From Streptomyces diacarni (GTDB taxonomy: Bacteria; Actinomycetota; Actinomycetes; Streptomycetales; Streptomycetaceae), in the NCBI RefSeq assembly GCF_003323715.1, contig NZ_QOIN01000040.1, positions 113,140 to 177,139 of the forward strand: a DNA stretch of 64,000 bases. Direction: 5' to 3'. A program made the translations under genes and the position numbers. The notes below the pieces were generated by a model, which saw only the letters and a program-made list of their open reading frames with translations, was not told the origin of the DNA and did not search any database. The first letter of the stretch is position 1; the number at the start of each line of letters is the position of its first letter. Shown one piece after another: positions 36,819 to 46,463 of this stretch.

Positions 36819-38152
36819 GCACGCCGCTGATCGCAGCCGTGGTGCTGCTGGTGATCGTGGCCTGGCTGGCCGCGTGCGCCGAGACGGGTCTGGCCCGTAC
36901 GACCAGCTACCGCGCCGAGGAGGCGGTCCGCCAGGGGCGGCGCGGCAGCGACAAGCTGGCGGCCGTGGCCGCCGACCCGACCCGCTACCTCAACCTCGCC
37001 CTGCTGCTGCGGGTGGCGTGCGAGGTGGCGGCCGGGTCGCTGGTGACGTACGCGTGCCTGCGGGCCATCGACGGCACCTGGCAGGCGCTGGCCGTCGCGA
37101 TAGGGGTCATGGTCTTCGCCTCCTACGTGGCGATCGGTGTCTCGCCCCGCACCATCGGCCGCCAGCACCCCCTCAACACGGCGACGGCCTCCGCCTTCGT
37201 GCTGCTCCCGCTGGCCCGCATCCTGGGCCCCGTGCCGCAGTTGCTGATCCTGCTGGGCAACGCGCTGACGCCGGGCAAGGGGTTCCGCAAGGGCCCGTTC
37301 GCCAGCGAGGCGGAGCTGCGCGCGATGGTCGACCTCGCCGAGCAGGAGTCGCTGATCGAGGCGGAGGAGCGGAAGATGGTGCACTCCGTCTTCCAGCTCG
37401 GCGACCGGCTGGTGCGCGAGGTGATGGTGCCGCGTACCGACCTGATCACCATCGAGCGGTTCAAGACGATCCGCCAGGCGCTGACCCTGGCGCTGCGCTC
37501 CGGCTTCTCGCGGATCCCCGTGGTGGGCGAGAACGAGGACGACGTCGTGGGCATCGTCTACCTCAAGGACCTGGCGCGGAAGGTGCACATCAGCCGCGAC
37601 GCGGAGAGCGAGCTGGTCTCGACCGCGATGCGCCCCGCCACGTTCGTGCCCGACACCAAGAACGCCGGTGACCTGCTGCGCGAGATGCAGCAGGACCGGA
37701 TCCACGTGTCCGTCGTCATCGACGAGTACGGCAGCACGGCGGGCGTCGTGACCATCGAGGACATCCTGGAGGAGATCGTCGGGGAGATCACCGACGAGTA
37801 CGACCGCGAGCTGCCGCCCGTCGAGGACCTGGGCGAGGGCCGCTACCGCGTCACCGCGCGTCTCGACATCGCCGATCTGGGCGAGCTGTACGGGCTCACC
37901 GGCTGGGACGACGAGGACGTGGAGACGGTCGGTGGGCTGCTGGCCAAGTCGCTGGGCCGGGTTCCGATCGCCGGGGCCACCACCGTCGTGGACGTCACCG
38001 AGGACCACTCCGATCCGACACTGACGGGGCTGCGGCTGACGGCCGAGTCCCCGGCCGGGCGCCGCAACAAGATCGTGACGGTGCTGGTCGAGGCGGTGCG
38101 CGAGCCCGTGATGACCGACGGCGAGCACAGCGCCGCCGTCGGCGAGGGCTGA
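36815..38152 (+). CDS. CNNM/CorC-type membrane protein (DUF21, CBS pair, CorC_HlyC)
   Basis: 445 residues. The first ~180 residues carry three to four membrane helices of the DUF21 type. A CBS pair follows (about 205-335; [20 protein letters not shown] and [20 protein letters not shown]), then a CorC_HlyC C-terminal domain. Relatives export Mg2+/Co2+ or couple to ion homeostasis; hemolysin is a historical label. The GTGA overlap with ybeY indicates coupling. Confidence 0.92.
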   Translation: MSTPLIAAVVLLVIVAWLAACAETGLARTTSYRAEEAVRQGRRGSDKLAAVAADPTRYLNLALLLRVACEVAAGSLVTYACLRAIDGTWQALAVAIGVMVFASYVAIGVSPRTIGRQHPLNTATASAFVLLPLARILGPVPQLLILLGNALTPGKGFRKGPFASEAELRAMVDLAEQESLIEAEERKMVHSVFQLGDRLVREVMVPRTDLITIERFKTIRQALTLALRSGFSRIPVVGENEDDVVGIVYLKDLARKVHISRDAESELVSTAMRPATFVPDTKNAGDLLREMQQDRIHVSVVIDEYGSTAGVVTIEDILEEIVGEITDEYDRELPPVEDLGEGRYRVTARLDIADLGELYGLTGWDDEDVETVGGLLAKSLGRVPIAGATTVVDVTEDHSDPTLTGLRLTAESPAGRRNKIVTVLVEAVREPVMTDGEHSAAVGEG

Positions 38153-38295
38153 GGCGCCGGCGGGAGCGCTCTCCTGCCGGCCTCCCGCCGGTGCTCTGGC
38201 CCGCCCCCCACCGCCGTGGCCCGCCGCGGTCGCCAGGCGCGGCCATGGCCGCCTTGGGCCGCCGCGTTGTCGTACCCCCTCCCTAGGCTTGTTCC

Positions 38296-38658
38296 ATGAC
38301 GCCGGAGGAGCTCAGAGCCTGCTGTCTGGGACAGAACGACGCGTGGGAGGACTTTCCGTTCCCCGCGAACCCCGGGCTGTCCACGTTCAAGGTCAAGGGG
38401 CGGATCTTCGCCTTCAGTTCGCTGGACGAAGCGCCACTGCGGGTCAGCCTCAAGTGCGAACCGGAGATCGCGCTCCGGCTGCGCGAGACGTGTCCGGCGG
38501 TGCGGCCCGGCTGGCACCTCAACAAGCGGCACTGGAACACGGTCACGCTCGACGGCAGCCTGCCGGATCGCGTGGTACGCGAGATGGTCGAGGACTCCTG
38601 GGACCTGGTGGTCGCCGGGCTGCCCCGCTGGGAGCGGCTGCGGCTCGGCGGCAGCTGA
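38296..38658 (+). CDS. MmcQ/YjbR family protein
   Basis: 120 residues: ELRACCLGQNDAWEDFPF at the start, FKVKGRIFAFSSLD, and GWHLNKRHWNTVTLDG are the hallmarks of the YjbR double-wing fold. Function is not settled (DNA-binding by fold). The start is ATG 38296; a promoter-like TAGGCT lies ~12 nt upstream, so the leader would be very short. Monocistronic. Confidence 0.88.
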   Translation: MTPEELRACCLGQNDAWEDFPFPANPGLSTFKVKGRIFAFSSLDEAPLRVSLKCEPEIALRLRETCPAVRPGWHLNKRHWNTVTLDGSLPDRVVREMVEDSWDLVVAGLPRWERLRLGGS

Positions 38659-38846
38659 CCGCCCGCCCGGCGAGCGTGCCGCGCGTGCGGTGCGCGTCGT
38701 CAAGGGGGCTGCCGGGCGTCGGCTGGGCCACTGCCGGGCGCCGCAGGGGCGTTCGGGCGCCCGTCGCCCGTTCGGCGCAGGTGGGGTGGTGGCCGGCGCG
38801 GGCAGCTGGTGCGGTAGGGGGAGCCCTCGTCGAAAGGCCTCCCGCC

Positions 38847-39659
38847 ATGCCGCGTCCTCGCCCCTCGTACCGCCGTGCCCCGCTCGTCGGTGCCGTGTCC
38901 GCCGCCGTCCTGTTGTCCGTCGCCGGATGCGGTGGCGACAGCGAGTCCAACTCCGGCGGAGACTCGCCCTCGCCCTCGAAGTCCGACGCGACCCCCACGG
39001 GCTCGCCCTCGAAGGCGGCCGGCCCGCTCAGCGAAGAGCAGGCGCGCGCGGCGCTGGTGGTCGAGCAGAACCTGCCGGCGGGGTGGAAGAGCGCGGATCT
39101 GGACGACACCACGGCGGCGGGTGACGCGCCCGACGATCTGAGCACCAAGGACCGCAACTGCAAGAAGCTGATGGACGCGCTCGGTGGCGATCTGGACAAG
39201 CACGAGGCACGGACCGACGCCTCGCGCGACTACAGCAAGTCAGCGAGCGGCCCGTACCTGTCCAGCGAGATCGCCTCCTACGACGCCACCCGCGACGCGA
39301 AGCGGGCGCTGAGCACCTTCAAGAGCGTGCGGGACAGCTGCAAGAAGGTCACCACCCGCAACAACGCGACCACCGTCGAGTGGAAGGTATCCGAGCTGAA
39401 GCCGAAGACCGGCGCGGACAGCGCGGGCGCCCGCCTGCGGGGCAGAGCCAAGGGCGGCTCGGCGGACGGGAAACAGCTCACGCTGGACCTCGTCCTCACC
39501 CGCGCGGAGCGGTCCACCACCGGTCTCGCCCTGCTGACCACGGGCAAGGGCGACACCAAGATGACCAGCGACGTGGCCAAGGAGGCGGCCAAGCGCCTCA
39601 AGGCGGTCGCCAAGGGCCGGACGCCCACTCCGACGGTGCCGCCGGAGCAGGACGACTGA
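38847..39659 (+). CDS. Secreted lipoprotein, unknown function
   Basis: 270 residues. The signal has RRAPLVGAVSAAVLLSVAGC with the lipobox cysteine near residue 28, followed by a Ser/Pro/Asp linker (about 29-60). The soluble domain has two cysteines (DRNCKKL, RDSCKKV), probably a disulfide, and ends in TPTPTVPPEQDD. It resembles the general class of Streptomyces sensor-like lipoproteins; no specific family is recognised. The longer frame upstream lacks a ribosome site, so ATG 38847 is used. Confidence 0.8.
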   Translation: MPRPRPSYRRAPLVGAVSAAVLLSVAGCGGDSESNSGGDSPSPSKSDATPTGSPSKAAGPLSEEQARAALVVEQNLPAGWKSADLDDTTAAGDAPDDLSTKDRNCKKLMDALGGDLDKHEARTDASRDYSKSASGPYLSSEIASYDATRDAKRALSTFKSVRDSCKKVTTRNNATTVEWKVSELKPKTGADSAGARLRGRAKGGSADGKQLTLDLVLTRAERSTTGLALLTTGKGDTKMTSDVAKEAAKRLKAVAKGRTPTPTVPPEQDD

Positions 39660-39710
39660 TCCCCAGACCCCAGCCCCAGGGGGCCGGCCCCGAGCCCGCG
39701 GCCCCGGGCC

Positions 39711-40953
39711 TCAGTCCCGGTTCCGGCCCCGGTCTCCTCCCCGGCCGGGGACCGTCCGGCGGCGCCCCACCGTCAGGGCGACGAGCAGTCCGACCGCGAG
39801 CAGCACCGCGGCGTCGGCGGCGACGCTCAGCCTGATACCGGCGAGCGTCGCCGCCGCGGCGTCGGCGCCGCCGGCGCGTACGGCACCGGCCCAGCCGACG
39901 GACAGCGCGCTCAGCAGCGGAATGCCCAGCGCCATGCCCAGCTGCATCGCGCTGGTCACCAGGGAGGTGGCGCGGCCCTGTTCGGCGTCGGCCAGCCCCG
40001 AGGTGGCGGTCACCCCGTAGGTGACGACCGCGACCAGGTGCAGGACGCTGGCCAGCGAGAGGGCGCTCAGGACCAGCCACAGCCCGGCGTCCACGCCGAG
40101 CCCCGTCAGCGCCGCCGTCAGCGCGCCCTGGCCGATCAGTGCGAGGGCCAGGGTGCGGGGCGCGCCGATGCGCCAGGCGATCCGGGGTGCCAGGACGCCG
40201 CCCGCGACGGAGGCGAGACCCTGCACGCCGAAGACGAGGCCGGTGACGAGCGCGGAGACGCCCAGCAGGTCCTGCAGGTAGAGGGTCATGAGGAAGACGA
40301 CGGCGGTCATCATCGAAACGGTGGCCAGACCGCCCAGGTTGCCGAAGGCGACGGTGGGGCGGCGCAGCAGCCACAGCGGCAGCAGCGGATCGGCGCTGCG
40401 GGCCTCGACCCGGACGAACACCGCGAGCAGCGCGAGCCCGGCCAGGAGCGCGACCCGCACGTCGGCCCTGGCGAAGCCCCCCTCGGCCGCGGTGGACAGC
40501 CCGTAGATCACGGAGAAGAGGCCCGCGGTGACGGTGAGGGCACCGGGCACGTCGAGCCGGGCGCGCCCGCCCCTGCTCTCGGCCAGCAGCCGCGGCGCGA
40601 GGACCAGCACGAGGCCGCCGCCGGCGCCGAGCAGGCCCATGGTGGAGCGCCAGCCCAGGGTGTCGGTCAGGATGCCGCCGACGACCATGCCGACGGTGAA
40701 GCCGAGCGCCATCAGGGAGCCGTTGATGCTCAGCGCCTTGGTGCGCTTGGGGCCTTCGGCGAAGGAGGTGGTGATCAGCGCCATGCCGGTGGGCACGAGC
40801 GCGGCGGCGCCCACGCCCTGGAGCGCGCGGCCTGCCAGGAAGAGGGGGGGCGTCGGGGGCGAGGGCGGCCAGCACGGAGGCGGCGGTGAAGAGGGCGAGG
40901 CCGGCCAGGAACGTGCGGCGGCGGCCGAGTTGGTCGCCGAGGCGGCCGAAGAG
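39711..40953 (-). pseudogene. MFS transporter, 5'-truncated and frameshifted
   Basis: From the 3' end the frame encodes a normal MFS body (LFLAGRALQGVGAAALVPTG through TM12). At 40853-40859 a run of seven C on the coding strand shifts the frame: upstream LFGRLGDQLGRRRTFLAGLA and SVLAALAPDAP are in another frame, and removing one C would restore LAPDAPLFLAGRAL. Upstream of LFGRLGD (40953) the first helix and start are missing, replaced by the opposite-strand regulator remnant. The gene has lost its 5' end and reading frame. Confidence 0.75.
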
Positions 40954-41603
40954 TGGTGCTGGACGCGGTGGCGCGGGTGCTGCGGATGAGCCAGGCCGAG
41001 CGCCGGCACCTGTACGTGCTGGCCGGGCTCAACCCGCCGCTGCCCGAGTCCGAGCACGACCGCGACTACCTGTGCGACGGCTTCCAGCGGCTGATCGACG
41101 GCTGGATGCCCTACCCGGCTCACATCATGGACCCGTACTTCAGCGCGGTCGGGATGAACGAGTCGGCCCGCCTGGTGATGGGCATCGAACCCCAGGAGAA
41201 CTGCCTCATCAGCTTCTTCTGCGACGACCGCTACCGCGCCCGCTCGCTCAGCTGGGAGAGGAACGCGCCCGGCGTGGTGGCCGAACTGCGCGCCTCGCTG
41301 GCGGAGTGGCCCCAGGACGAGGGGTTCCGGGAGCTGCTGAGCGAGCTCCTGCGCAGCAGCCCGGAGTTCAGCGCGCTGTGGGCGCAGAGCGACGTGTGCC
41401 GCCCGGGCCAGCGACTCAAGGAGCTGGACCACCCCGTCGTCGGCGCCCTGTACTTCGAGGCGACGACGCTCCAGGTGCCGGCCCGCCCCGACCTGCACCT
41501 GATCCTGCACAACCCCGTGGCGGGCACCGGCACGGCTAAGAAGCTGGCGCGGCTGACCGATCCCGAGGTACGCCGCGCGGGCATGCACCAGGTCGCGGGC
41601 TGA
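40953..41603 (+). pseudogene. MmyB-type XRE regulator lacking its helix-turn-helix
   Basis: The frame starts abruptly at LDAVARVLRMSQAERRHLYVL, which aligns to residue ~75 onward of MmyB-like regulators such as the one at 1901-2743. The complete MmyB ligand domain follows to the stop (PYPAHIMDPYFSAVGMNESA, LELDHPVVGALYFE-type ending). The DNA-binding domain is absent and no ribosome site precedes the GTG at 40953. The break coincides exactly with the break in the divergent MFS gene, so one deletion removed both 5' ends and the operator between them. Confidence 0.75.
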
Positions 41604-41694
41604 CCGTACGGGCACGGCGCCCAGGGCACGGGCCGGCCGCCGGGTCGCGGGGCGCCCTCTCGTGGGCGCCCGCGCACCGCATATGCTCGCCGTC

Positions 41695-42057
41695 ATGAGT
41701 GACCTGAGCAGCACGGACGGGCTCGACCCGGAAGACCGCAAGATCCTCACGCTGGCCCGCAGCGCCCGCGCACGCAACGCCGTCCCCGAGGGCGCCGCCG
41801 TACGGGACGAGACCGGCCGCACCTATGTGGCGGGCTCCGTCGCGCTGCCCTCGCTCCAGCTGTCGGCGCTGCGCACCGCCGTGGCCATGGCCGTGGCCTC
41901 GGGCGCGAAGTCGCTGGAGGCGGCGGCCGTCGTCGCGGACGCGGAGCAGGTGCCGGACGAGGACCTGGCGACCGTGCGGGACCTGGGCGGCCCCGCCACA
42001 CCGGTGCTCCTGGCCGGCCCGGACGGCACCCTCCGTGCGACGGTGACGGCGGGCTGA
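41695..42057 (+). CDS. Cytidine-deaminase-like protein without zinc ligands
   Basis: 120 residues. Position next to era and the pattern RKILTLARSARARNAVPEGAAVRD...VALPSLQLSALRTAVAMAVA match the cytidine-deaminase fold. The catalytic HAE/CAE and PCxxC zinc motifs are absent; there is no Cys in the whole protein. It is therefore probably an inactive structural relative. The start ATG 41695 has no strong ribosome site. Function unknown. Confidence 0.75.
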   Translation: MSDLSSTDGLDPEDRKILTLARSARARNAVPEGAAVRDETGRTYVAGSVALPSLQLSALRTAVAMAVASGAKSLEAAAVVADAEQVPDEDLATVRDLGGPATPVLLAGPDGTLRATVTAG

Positions 42058-42114
42058 GCCCCGCGCCCGGGCGCCCGGAGTCGGCGTGCGGGCCCGTACC
42101 GGCCATCGGGGACA

Positions 42115-43095
42115 ATGGAGCGCATGAACGCTTCCTCCACCGCCCCCGGTGCCGCCGCAGGCAACGATCCGGACGCGGCCGAGTACCGCTCGGGCTTCGC
42201 CTGCTTCGTCGGCCGCCCGAACGCGGGCAAGTCGACGCTGACCAACGCGCTGGTGGGCACGAAGGTCGCGATCACCTCCACCAGGCCGCAGACCACCCGG
42301 CACACGGTGCGCGGCATCGTGCACAGGTCCGACGCGCAGCTCGTCCTGGTGGACACCCCCGGGCTGCACAAGCCGCGCACCCTGCTGGGCGAGCGCCTCA
42401 ACGATGTGGTGCGCACCACGTGGGCCGAGGTCGACGTCATCGGCTTCTGCGTGCCGGCAGACCAGAAGATCGGCCCGGGTGACCGGTTCATCGCCGGCGA
42501 GCTGGCCGAAGTGCGGAAGAAGACACCGAAGGTCGCCGTCGTCACCAAGACCGACCTGGTGACGAACGAGGCCCTCGCCGAGCAGCTCATGGCCGTCGAC
42601 CAGCTCGGCAAGGAGCTGGGCATCGAGTGGGCCGAGATCATTCCGGTCTCCGGCACCGCGGGCACCCAGGTGGAGCTGCTGGCCGACCTGCTGGTGCCGC
42701 TGCTGCCCGAGGGCCCGCCGCTGTACCCGGACGGCGACCTGACGGACGAGCCGGAGCAGGTCATGGTGGCCGAGCTGATCCGCGAGGCCGCGCTGGAAGG
42801 CGTCCGTGACGAGCTGCCGCACTCGATCGCCGTGGTGGTGGAGGAGATGGTGCCCCGCGAAGGCCGCCCTGCTGACCGTCCCCTGCTGGACGTGCACGCC
42901 AACATCTTCCTGGAGCGGCCCAGCCAGAAGGGCATCGTCATCGGACCCAAGGGCAAGCGGCTCAAGGAGGTCGGCTCGACCTCGCGCCGCCACATCGAGG
43001 CGCTGCTGGGCACCCCCGTCTACCTCGATCTGCACGTCAAGGTGGCCAAGGACTGGCAACGCGACCCCAAGCAGCTGCGCCGGCTCGGCTTCTGA
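42115..43095 (+). CDS. era: GTPase Era
   Basis: 326 residues. G1 is GRPNAGKSTLTN near residue 33, G3 DTPGLHKPRTLLGERLN, G4 TKTD. The C-terminal KH domain has GIVIGPKGKRLKEVG followed by VKVAKDWQRDPKQLRRLGF. Era binds the 16S 3' end and aids 30S assembly, functionally linked to ybeY upstream. ATG 42124 is an alternative start. Its stop codon lies in a 14-nt direct duplication (43086-43099 and 43103-43116). Confidence 0.96.
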   Translation: MERMNASSTAPGAAAGNDPDAAEYRSGFACFVGRPNAGKSTLTNALVGTKVAITSTRPQTTRHTVRGIVHRSDAQLVLVDTPGLHKPRTLLGERLNDVVRTTWAEVDVIGFCVPADQKIGPGDRFIAGELAEVRKKTPKVAVVTKTDLVTNEALAEQLMAVDQLGKELGIEWAEIIPVSGTAGTQVELLADLLVPLLPEGPPLYPDGDLTDEPEQVMVAELIREAALEGVRDELPHSIAVVVEEMVPREGRPADRPLLDVHANIFLERPSQKGIVIGPKGKRLKEVGSTSRRHIEALLGTPVYLDLHVKVAKDWQRDPKQLRRLGF

Positions 43096-43120
43096 GGAGT
43101 CCCGGCTTCTGAGGAGCGCC

Positions 43121-43145
43121 GTGCCTGCCGCCCTTCGGCAGGCAC
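43121..43145 (+). terminator. Strong hairpin terminator after era
   Basis: GTGCCTGCCG (43121-43130) pairs perfectly with CGGCAGGCAC (43136-43145) over a 5-nt loop, 25 nt after the era stop. Confidence 0.7.
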
Positions 43146-43191
43146 GGGCCCTCTGGCGAAGGGTGTCGTACCCCTGGGATACGGTCACAAG

Positions 43192-44193
43192 GTGACCAAG
43201 ACCACCGATCCCGTACTGACGCTGGACGACATCCGGCAGGCGGCCGCCCGCATCGAGGCAGGGGTGCACAGGACGCCCGTCGTGCGCTCCCGCACGCTCG
43301 ACCGGCTGGTCGGGGCCGAGGTGTTCCTCAAGTGCGAGAACCTCCAGCGGGCCGGCGCCTTCAAGTTCCGCGGGGCCTACAACTGGATGACGCAGCTCAC
43401 CCCGCGCCAGCGGGAGCACGGCGTGGTGGCCTACTCGTCGGGCAACCACGCGCAGGCGGTCGCGCTCGCCGCCCGGGAGTTCGGCACCGGCGCCGTCATC
43501 GTCATGCCCGCCGACGCCCCCACGGCCAAGCTGGACGCGACAGCGGGGTACGGAGCCGAGGTCGTCACCTATGACCGCTACACCGAGAGCAGGGAAGCCA
43601 TCGGCGAGAAGCTCGCCGCCGACCGCGGGCTGACCCTCATCCCGCCCTACGACCATCCGCGCACCATGGCGGGTCAGGGCACCGCGGCCCTGGAGCTGCT
43701 GGAGGAGGTGGGCGAGTTGGACGCGCTGCTCGTCCCGGTGGGCGGTGGCGGGCTGGCCGCCGGATGCGCCACCGCCGCCAAGGGGCTGCGTCCCGGCATG
43801 CGCGTGTTCGGCGTCGAGCCGGAGGCGGGCGACGACACCGCCCGCTCCCTGGCGGCCGGCGAGCGGGTGAGCGTTCGGGTGCCGCACACCATCGCCGACG
43901 CCCTGACCGCCACCACGCCCGGCGCCCTGACGTATCCGATCAACCGGCGGCTCCTGGAGAGCGTCCTGCTGGTGAGCGAGGACGAGCTGCGCACGGCGAT
44001 GCGGTTCGTCCTCGAACGGCTCAAGATGCTGGTCGAGCCCGCGGGCGCCTGCGCGCTGGCCGCCCTGCTCGCCGACCGCCTCGACCCGCCGCCCGCGGGG
44101 CACACGGAGGGTGCGGGCCCGAGGAGGGTGGGCGTCCTCCTTTCGGGCGGCAACATCGGCCTGGAGCGGCTCACCAGCGTCATGGCCGGCTGA
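43192..44193 (+). CDS. PLP-dependent threonine/serine dehydratase
   Basis: 333 residues, fold-type II PLP enzyme, catabolic or serine-racemase-like length without an ACT domain. The PLP Lys is in AGAFKFRGAYN near residue 59, the Asn loop in YSSGNHAQA, the phosphate cup in PVGGGGLAAG, and the late SGGNIGLERL. It deaminates Thr/Ser to 2-oxo acids; serine racemase activity cannot be excluded. TACGGT (43180-43185) upstream suggests initiation at or near GTG 43192. Confidence 0.93.
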   Translation: MTKTTDPVLTLDDIRQAAARIEAGVHRTPVVRSRTLDRLVGAEVFLKCENLQRAGAFKFRGAYNWMTQLTPRQREHGVVAYSSGNHAQAVALAAREFGTGAVIVMPADAPTAKLDATAGYGAEVVTYDRYTESREAIGEKLAADRGLTLIPPYDHPRTMAGQGTAALELLEEVGELDALLVPVGGGGLAAGCATAAKGLRPGMRVFGVEPEAGDDTARSLAAGERVSVRVPHTIADALTATTPGALTYPINRRLLESVLLVSEDELRTAMRFVLERLKMLVEPAGACALAALLADRLDPPPAGHTEGAGPRRVGVLLSGGNIGLERLTSVMAG

Positions 44194-44203
44194 CCCGGGC
44201 TGC

Positions 44204-44227
44204 GGCCGGCATCCGAGGACGCCGGCC
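44204..44227. terminator. Stem-loop after the dehydratase gene
   Basis: GGCCGGC (44204-44210) pairs with GCCGGCC (44221-44227), 10-nt loop, 11 nt after the stop, between convergent genes. Confidence 0.5.
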
Positions 44228-44307
44228 AGGGCGGGCGGGCACCGCCGGGCGGACATCGGCCTGGGGCACATCGAGCAGGACGAGAGCCGTATCGCGAGCC
44301 CCCGCGG

Positions 44308-45268
44308 CTACGGCACCGGCGATCCGCGGTGCAGGGCGTACTGGTTGAGGGAATCCGGGTCGCCGATCCAGTAGTAGAGGGTGGGCTGTGCCGCCGAACT
44401 GCCAGCCGACGCCCTCCAGACACCCGCTGACACTGAGGTCGAGCTGCGGTGTCCGGGGCGGCGCATCGCTCCGCGCCCACGTGCCGGAGCCGCTGCACTG
44501 CTCGGGTGCGTCCCCGCCGCGCGCCGCCTGCGCGGTGTGGACGTCCAGATCGTCGGCCGCCGCGGTGCCATCAGCCCTGAGGGTGAGGGTGCCGCCCTGG
44601 CCGTCGGTCCATGTGCCGAGGAGCTGCGCGGCGGTGAGCCGTGGCGGCTCGTACTTCTGGAGCAGGCCGGTCCCGTAGGCCGCAAGACCGCCGACGAGCA
44701 CCAGCGCCGAGAGCGTCAGACCGCCCACGAGCACCGCCCCGGCCAGCCCGAACCGCGCACCGGTGCGGCGCAGCACGGTCACGGCCCGCGTGCACAGGAC
44801 GGCGGGAACCAAGCCGACGAACGCCGCGAGAAGCACCAGCGGAAGCACCGTCCGACTGCCGCCGAGCAGCCCGATCGGCACCCCGGTGCACACGGCGGCC
44901 GCCGTGGCGACCGCTCCGCAAGCAGTCAGGCACCAGCCGATCGTCTCCGCCCGCCCGATCCTGCGGGCCGACCAGCGCGACAGCCGCACGACCGGCAGGA
45001 CGGCCGCCGCCGAGCCGATCAGGCCCGCCAGGCCGAGCACGGCCGCGGCGACCACGGCCGCGAGGAGATATCCGACGTAGGCGGGGATACCGGCGGCGAC
45101 ATAGTGCTCCTCGCGCAAGCCCGCGAGGAAGAAGGCGACCAGCGCGAGCGCGCCCTCCGCGGACAGCGTCACGGCCCCCGTCAGCCACGCGGCCGTCCAG
45201 CCCGCGCCGCCGACCCGCTCCGGCTCCGCGGGAGCCGCTCCCTGTCTCTCCGCCGTCCAGTGCGCCAT
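44308..45268 (-). pseudogene. Membrane protein with C-terminal soluble domain, frameshifted near its end
   Basis: From ATG 45268 the frame encodes five to six membrane helices (to about residue 215), then a lipocalin-like tail (LLGTWTDGQGGTLTLRADGT, CSGSGTW, VSGCLEGVGWQFGGTA). Around 44386-44396 the expected ending LYYWIGDPDSLNQYALHRG continues in the next frame and stops at 44308, while the original frame runs on 40 nonsense codons to 44180. IGDPDS...Y.L is the usual C-terminus of such actinobacterial proteins, so one inserted base (or two lost) broke the gene, unless it is a sequencing error. Confidence 0.65.
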
Positions 45269-45440
45269 CCCCGCCCCTTCCCTGCCCCGCCCGCCTCATC
45301 ATGCACCCACCCGGCAGGGCCGCCGCAGTCGGGATGCCACGCTCGGGGCCGGCGAGCTCACGCCGTCGCCCGCGGGTCGGGGCCCACGGGGAACCGGCGG
45401 CAGGCGCCGCCGCGGGCCCACCAGGACCGAGCCCGGGACC

Positions 45441-45494
45441 GGCGTCATGGCCGGCTGCCCCGGCGGGGGCGTCATGGCCGGCTGCCCCGGCGGG
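45441..45494. repeat. Perfect 27-bp tandem duplication
   Basis: Positions 45441-45467 and 45468-45494 are identical 27-mers beginning GGCGTCATGGCC. They end 3 nt before the RNase Z stop codon (45498-45500 on the minus strand). Recent duplication with no divergence. Confidence 0.85.
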
Positions 45495-45497
45495 GGC

Positions 45498-46418
45498 TCA
45501 GCGCCGCTTGGGCACCGGTACCCGCGTCAGGTCCTCCGCCGCCGTCAGCGTCCCCTCGAACCCGGCGGCACGGGCCTCGGCGGCGAACAGCGAGGTGTCC
45601 TGGTAGCGCTGCGAGAAGTGCGTCAGCACCAGGTGGCGTACACCGGCACCGGCGGCCACCCGGCCCGCCTGGTAGGCCGTCAGGTGCCCGGAGACCTCGG
45701 CGAGTTCGGCGTCGGCGTGCAGGAACGTCGACTCGATGACGAGCATGTCGCAGCCCTGCGCCAGCTCGTACACCCCCTCGCACAGCCGGGTGTCCATCAC
45801 GAAGGCGAACCGCTGCCCGGCGCGGGGCTCGCTGACCTCCTCCAGACGCACCCCGCGCAGCTCCCCGCGCAGCTGGAGCAGCCCCACGTCCGGGCCGCTG
45901 ATGCCACGCTCGGCGAGTTTCTCCGGCAGCATGCGGCGGGTGTCGGGCTCGGTGAGCCGGTAGCCGAACGCGTCGATACGGTGCGAGAGTTCCCGCGCCT
46001 CCAGCGTGAACGGCACCTCGGGCTCGTCCGCGCCGCCCGCGATCACGCCGGGCCCTGTGACGGGCGCCTGGCGCAGCGCCACCGTGTCGTGGAACGGCGT
46101 GGCGTGGCGCAGGCGGGCGAAGTAGGTCTGTCCGCTCGCCGGGTAGTGGGCCGTCACCTCGTGCGGCACCCCGTCGAGGCTCATGTGCTGGATGACGCCC
46201 GGCAGGCCGAGTGTGTGGTCGCCGTGGAAGTGGGTGAGGCAGATCCGCGTCAGGTCGTGTGCGGCGACCGACGTGTGCAGCATCTGGCGCTGCGTCCCCT
46301 CGCCGGGGTCGAAGAGGATGCCTTCGCCGTCCCACAGGAGTACGTACCCGTTGTGGTTCCGCTGCCGCGTGGGCACCTGGCTGGCGGTGCCCAGAACGAC
46401 CAGTTCACGCACGGACAA
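45498..46418 (-). CDS. rnz: Ribonuclease Z (tRNA 3' processing)
   Basis: 306 residues of the metallo-beta-lactamase fold. Zinc motif [13 protein letters not shown] is near residue 62, a later Asp in [10 protein letters not shown], and C-terminal [10 protein letters not shown] provides the last His. The exosite region covers about 150-185. It trims pre-tRNA 3' trailers. TTG 46418 is chosen because AGGTGA lies 7-8 nt upstream; GTG 46412 is an alternative. Confidence 0.94.
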   Translation of the reverse strand: MSVRELVVLGTASQVPTRQRNHNGYVLLWDGEGILFDPGEGTQRQMLHTSVAAHDLTRICLTHFHGDHTLGLPGVIQHMSLDGVPHEVTAHYPASGQTYFARLRHATPFHDTVALRQAPVTGPGVIAGGADEPEVPFTLEARELSHRIDAFGYRLTEPDTRRMLPEKLAERGISGPDVGLLQLRGELRGVRLEEVSEPRAGQRFAFVMDTRLCEGVYELAQGCDMLVIESTFLHADAELAEVSGHLTAYQAGRVAAGAGVRHLVLTHFSQRYQDTSLFAAEARAAGFEGTLTAAEDLTRVPVPKRR

Positions 46419-46463
46419 GGCGCGTCACCTGTATCCGGTCCGCATCCGGTCACCGTCCGCCGG

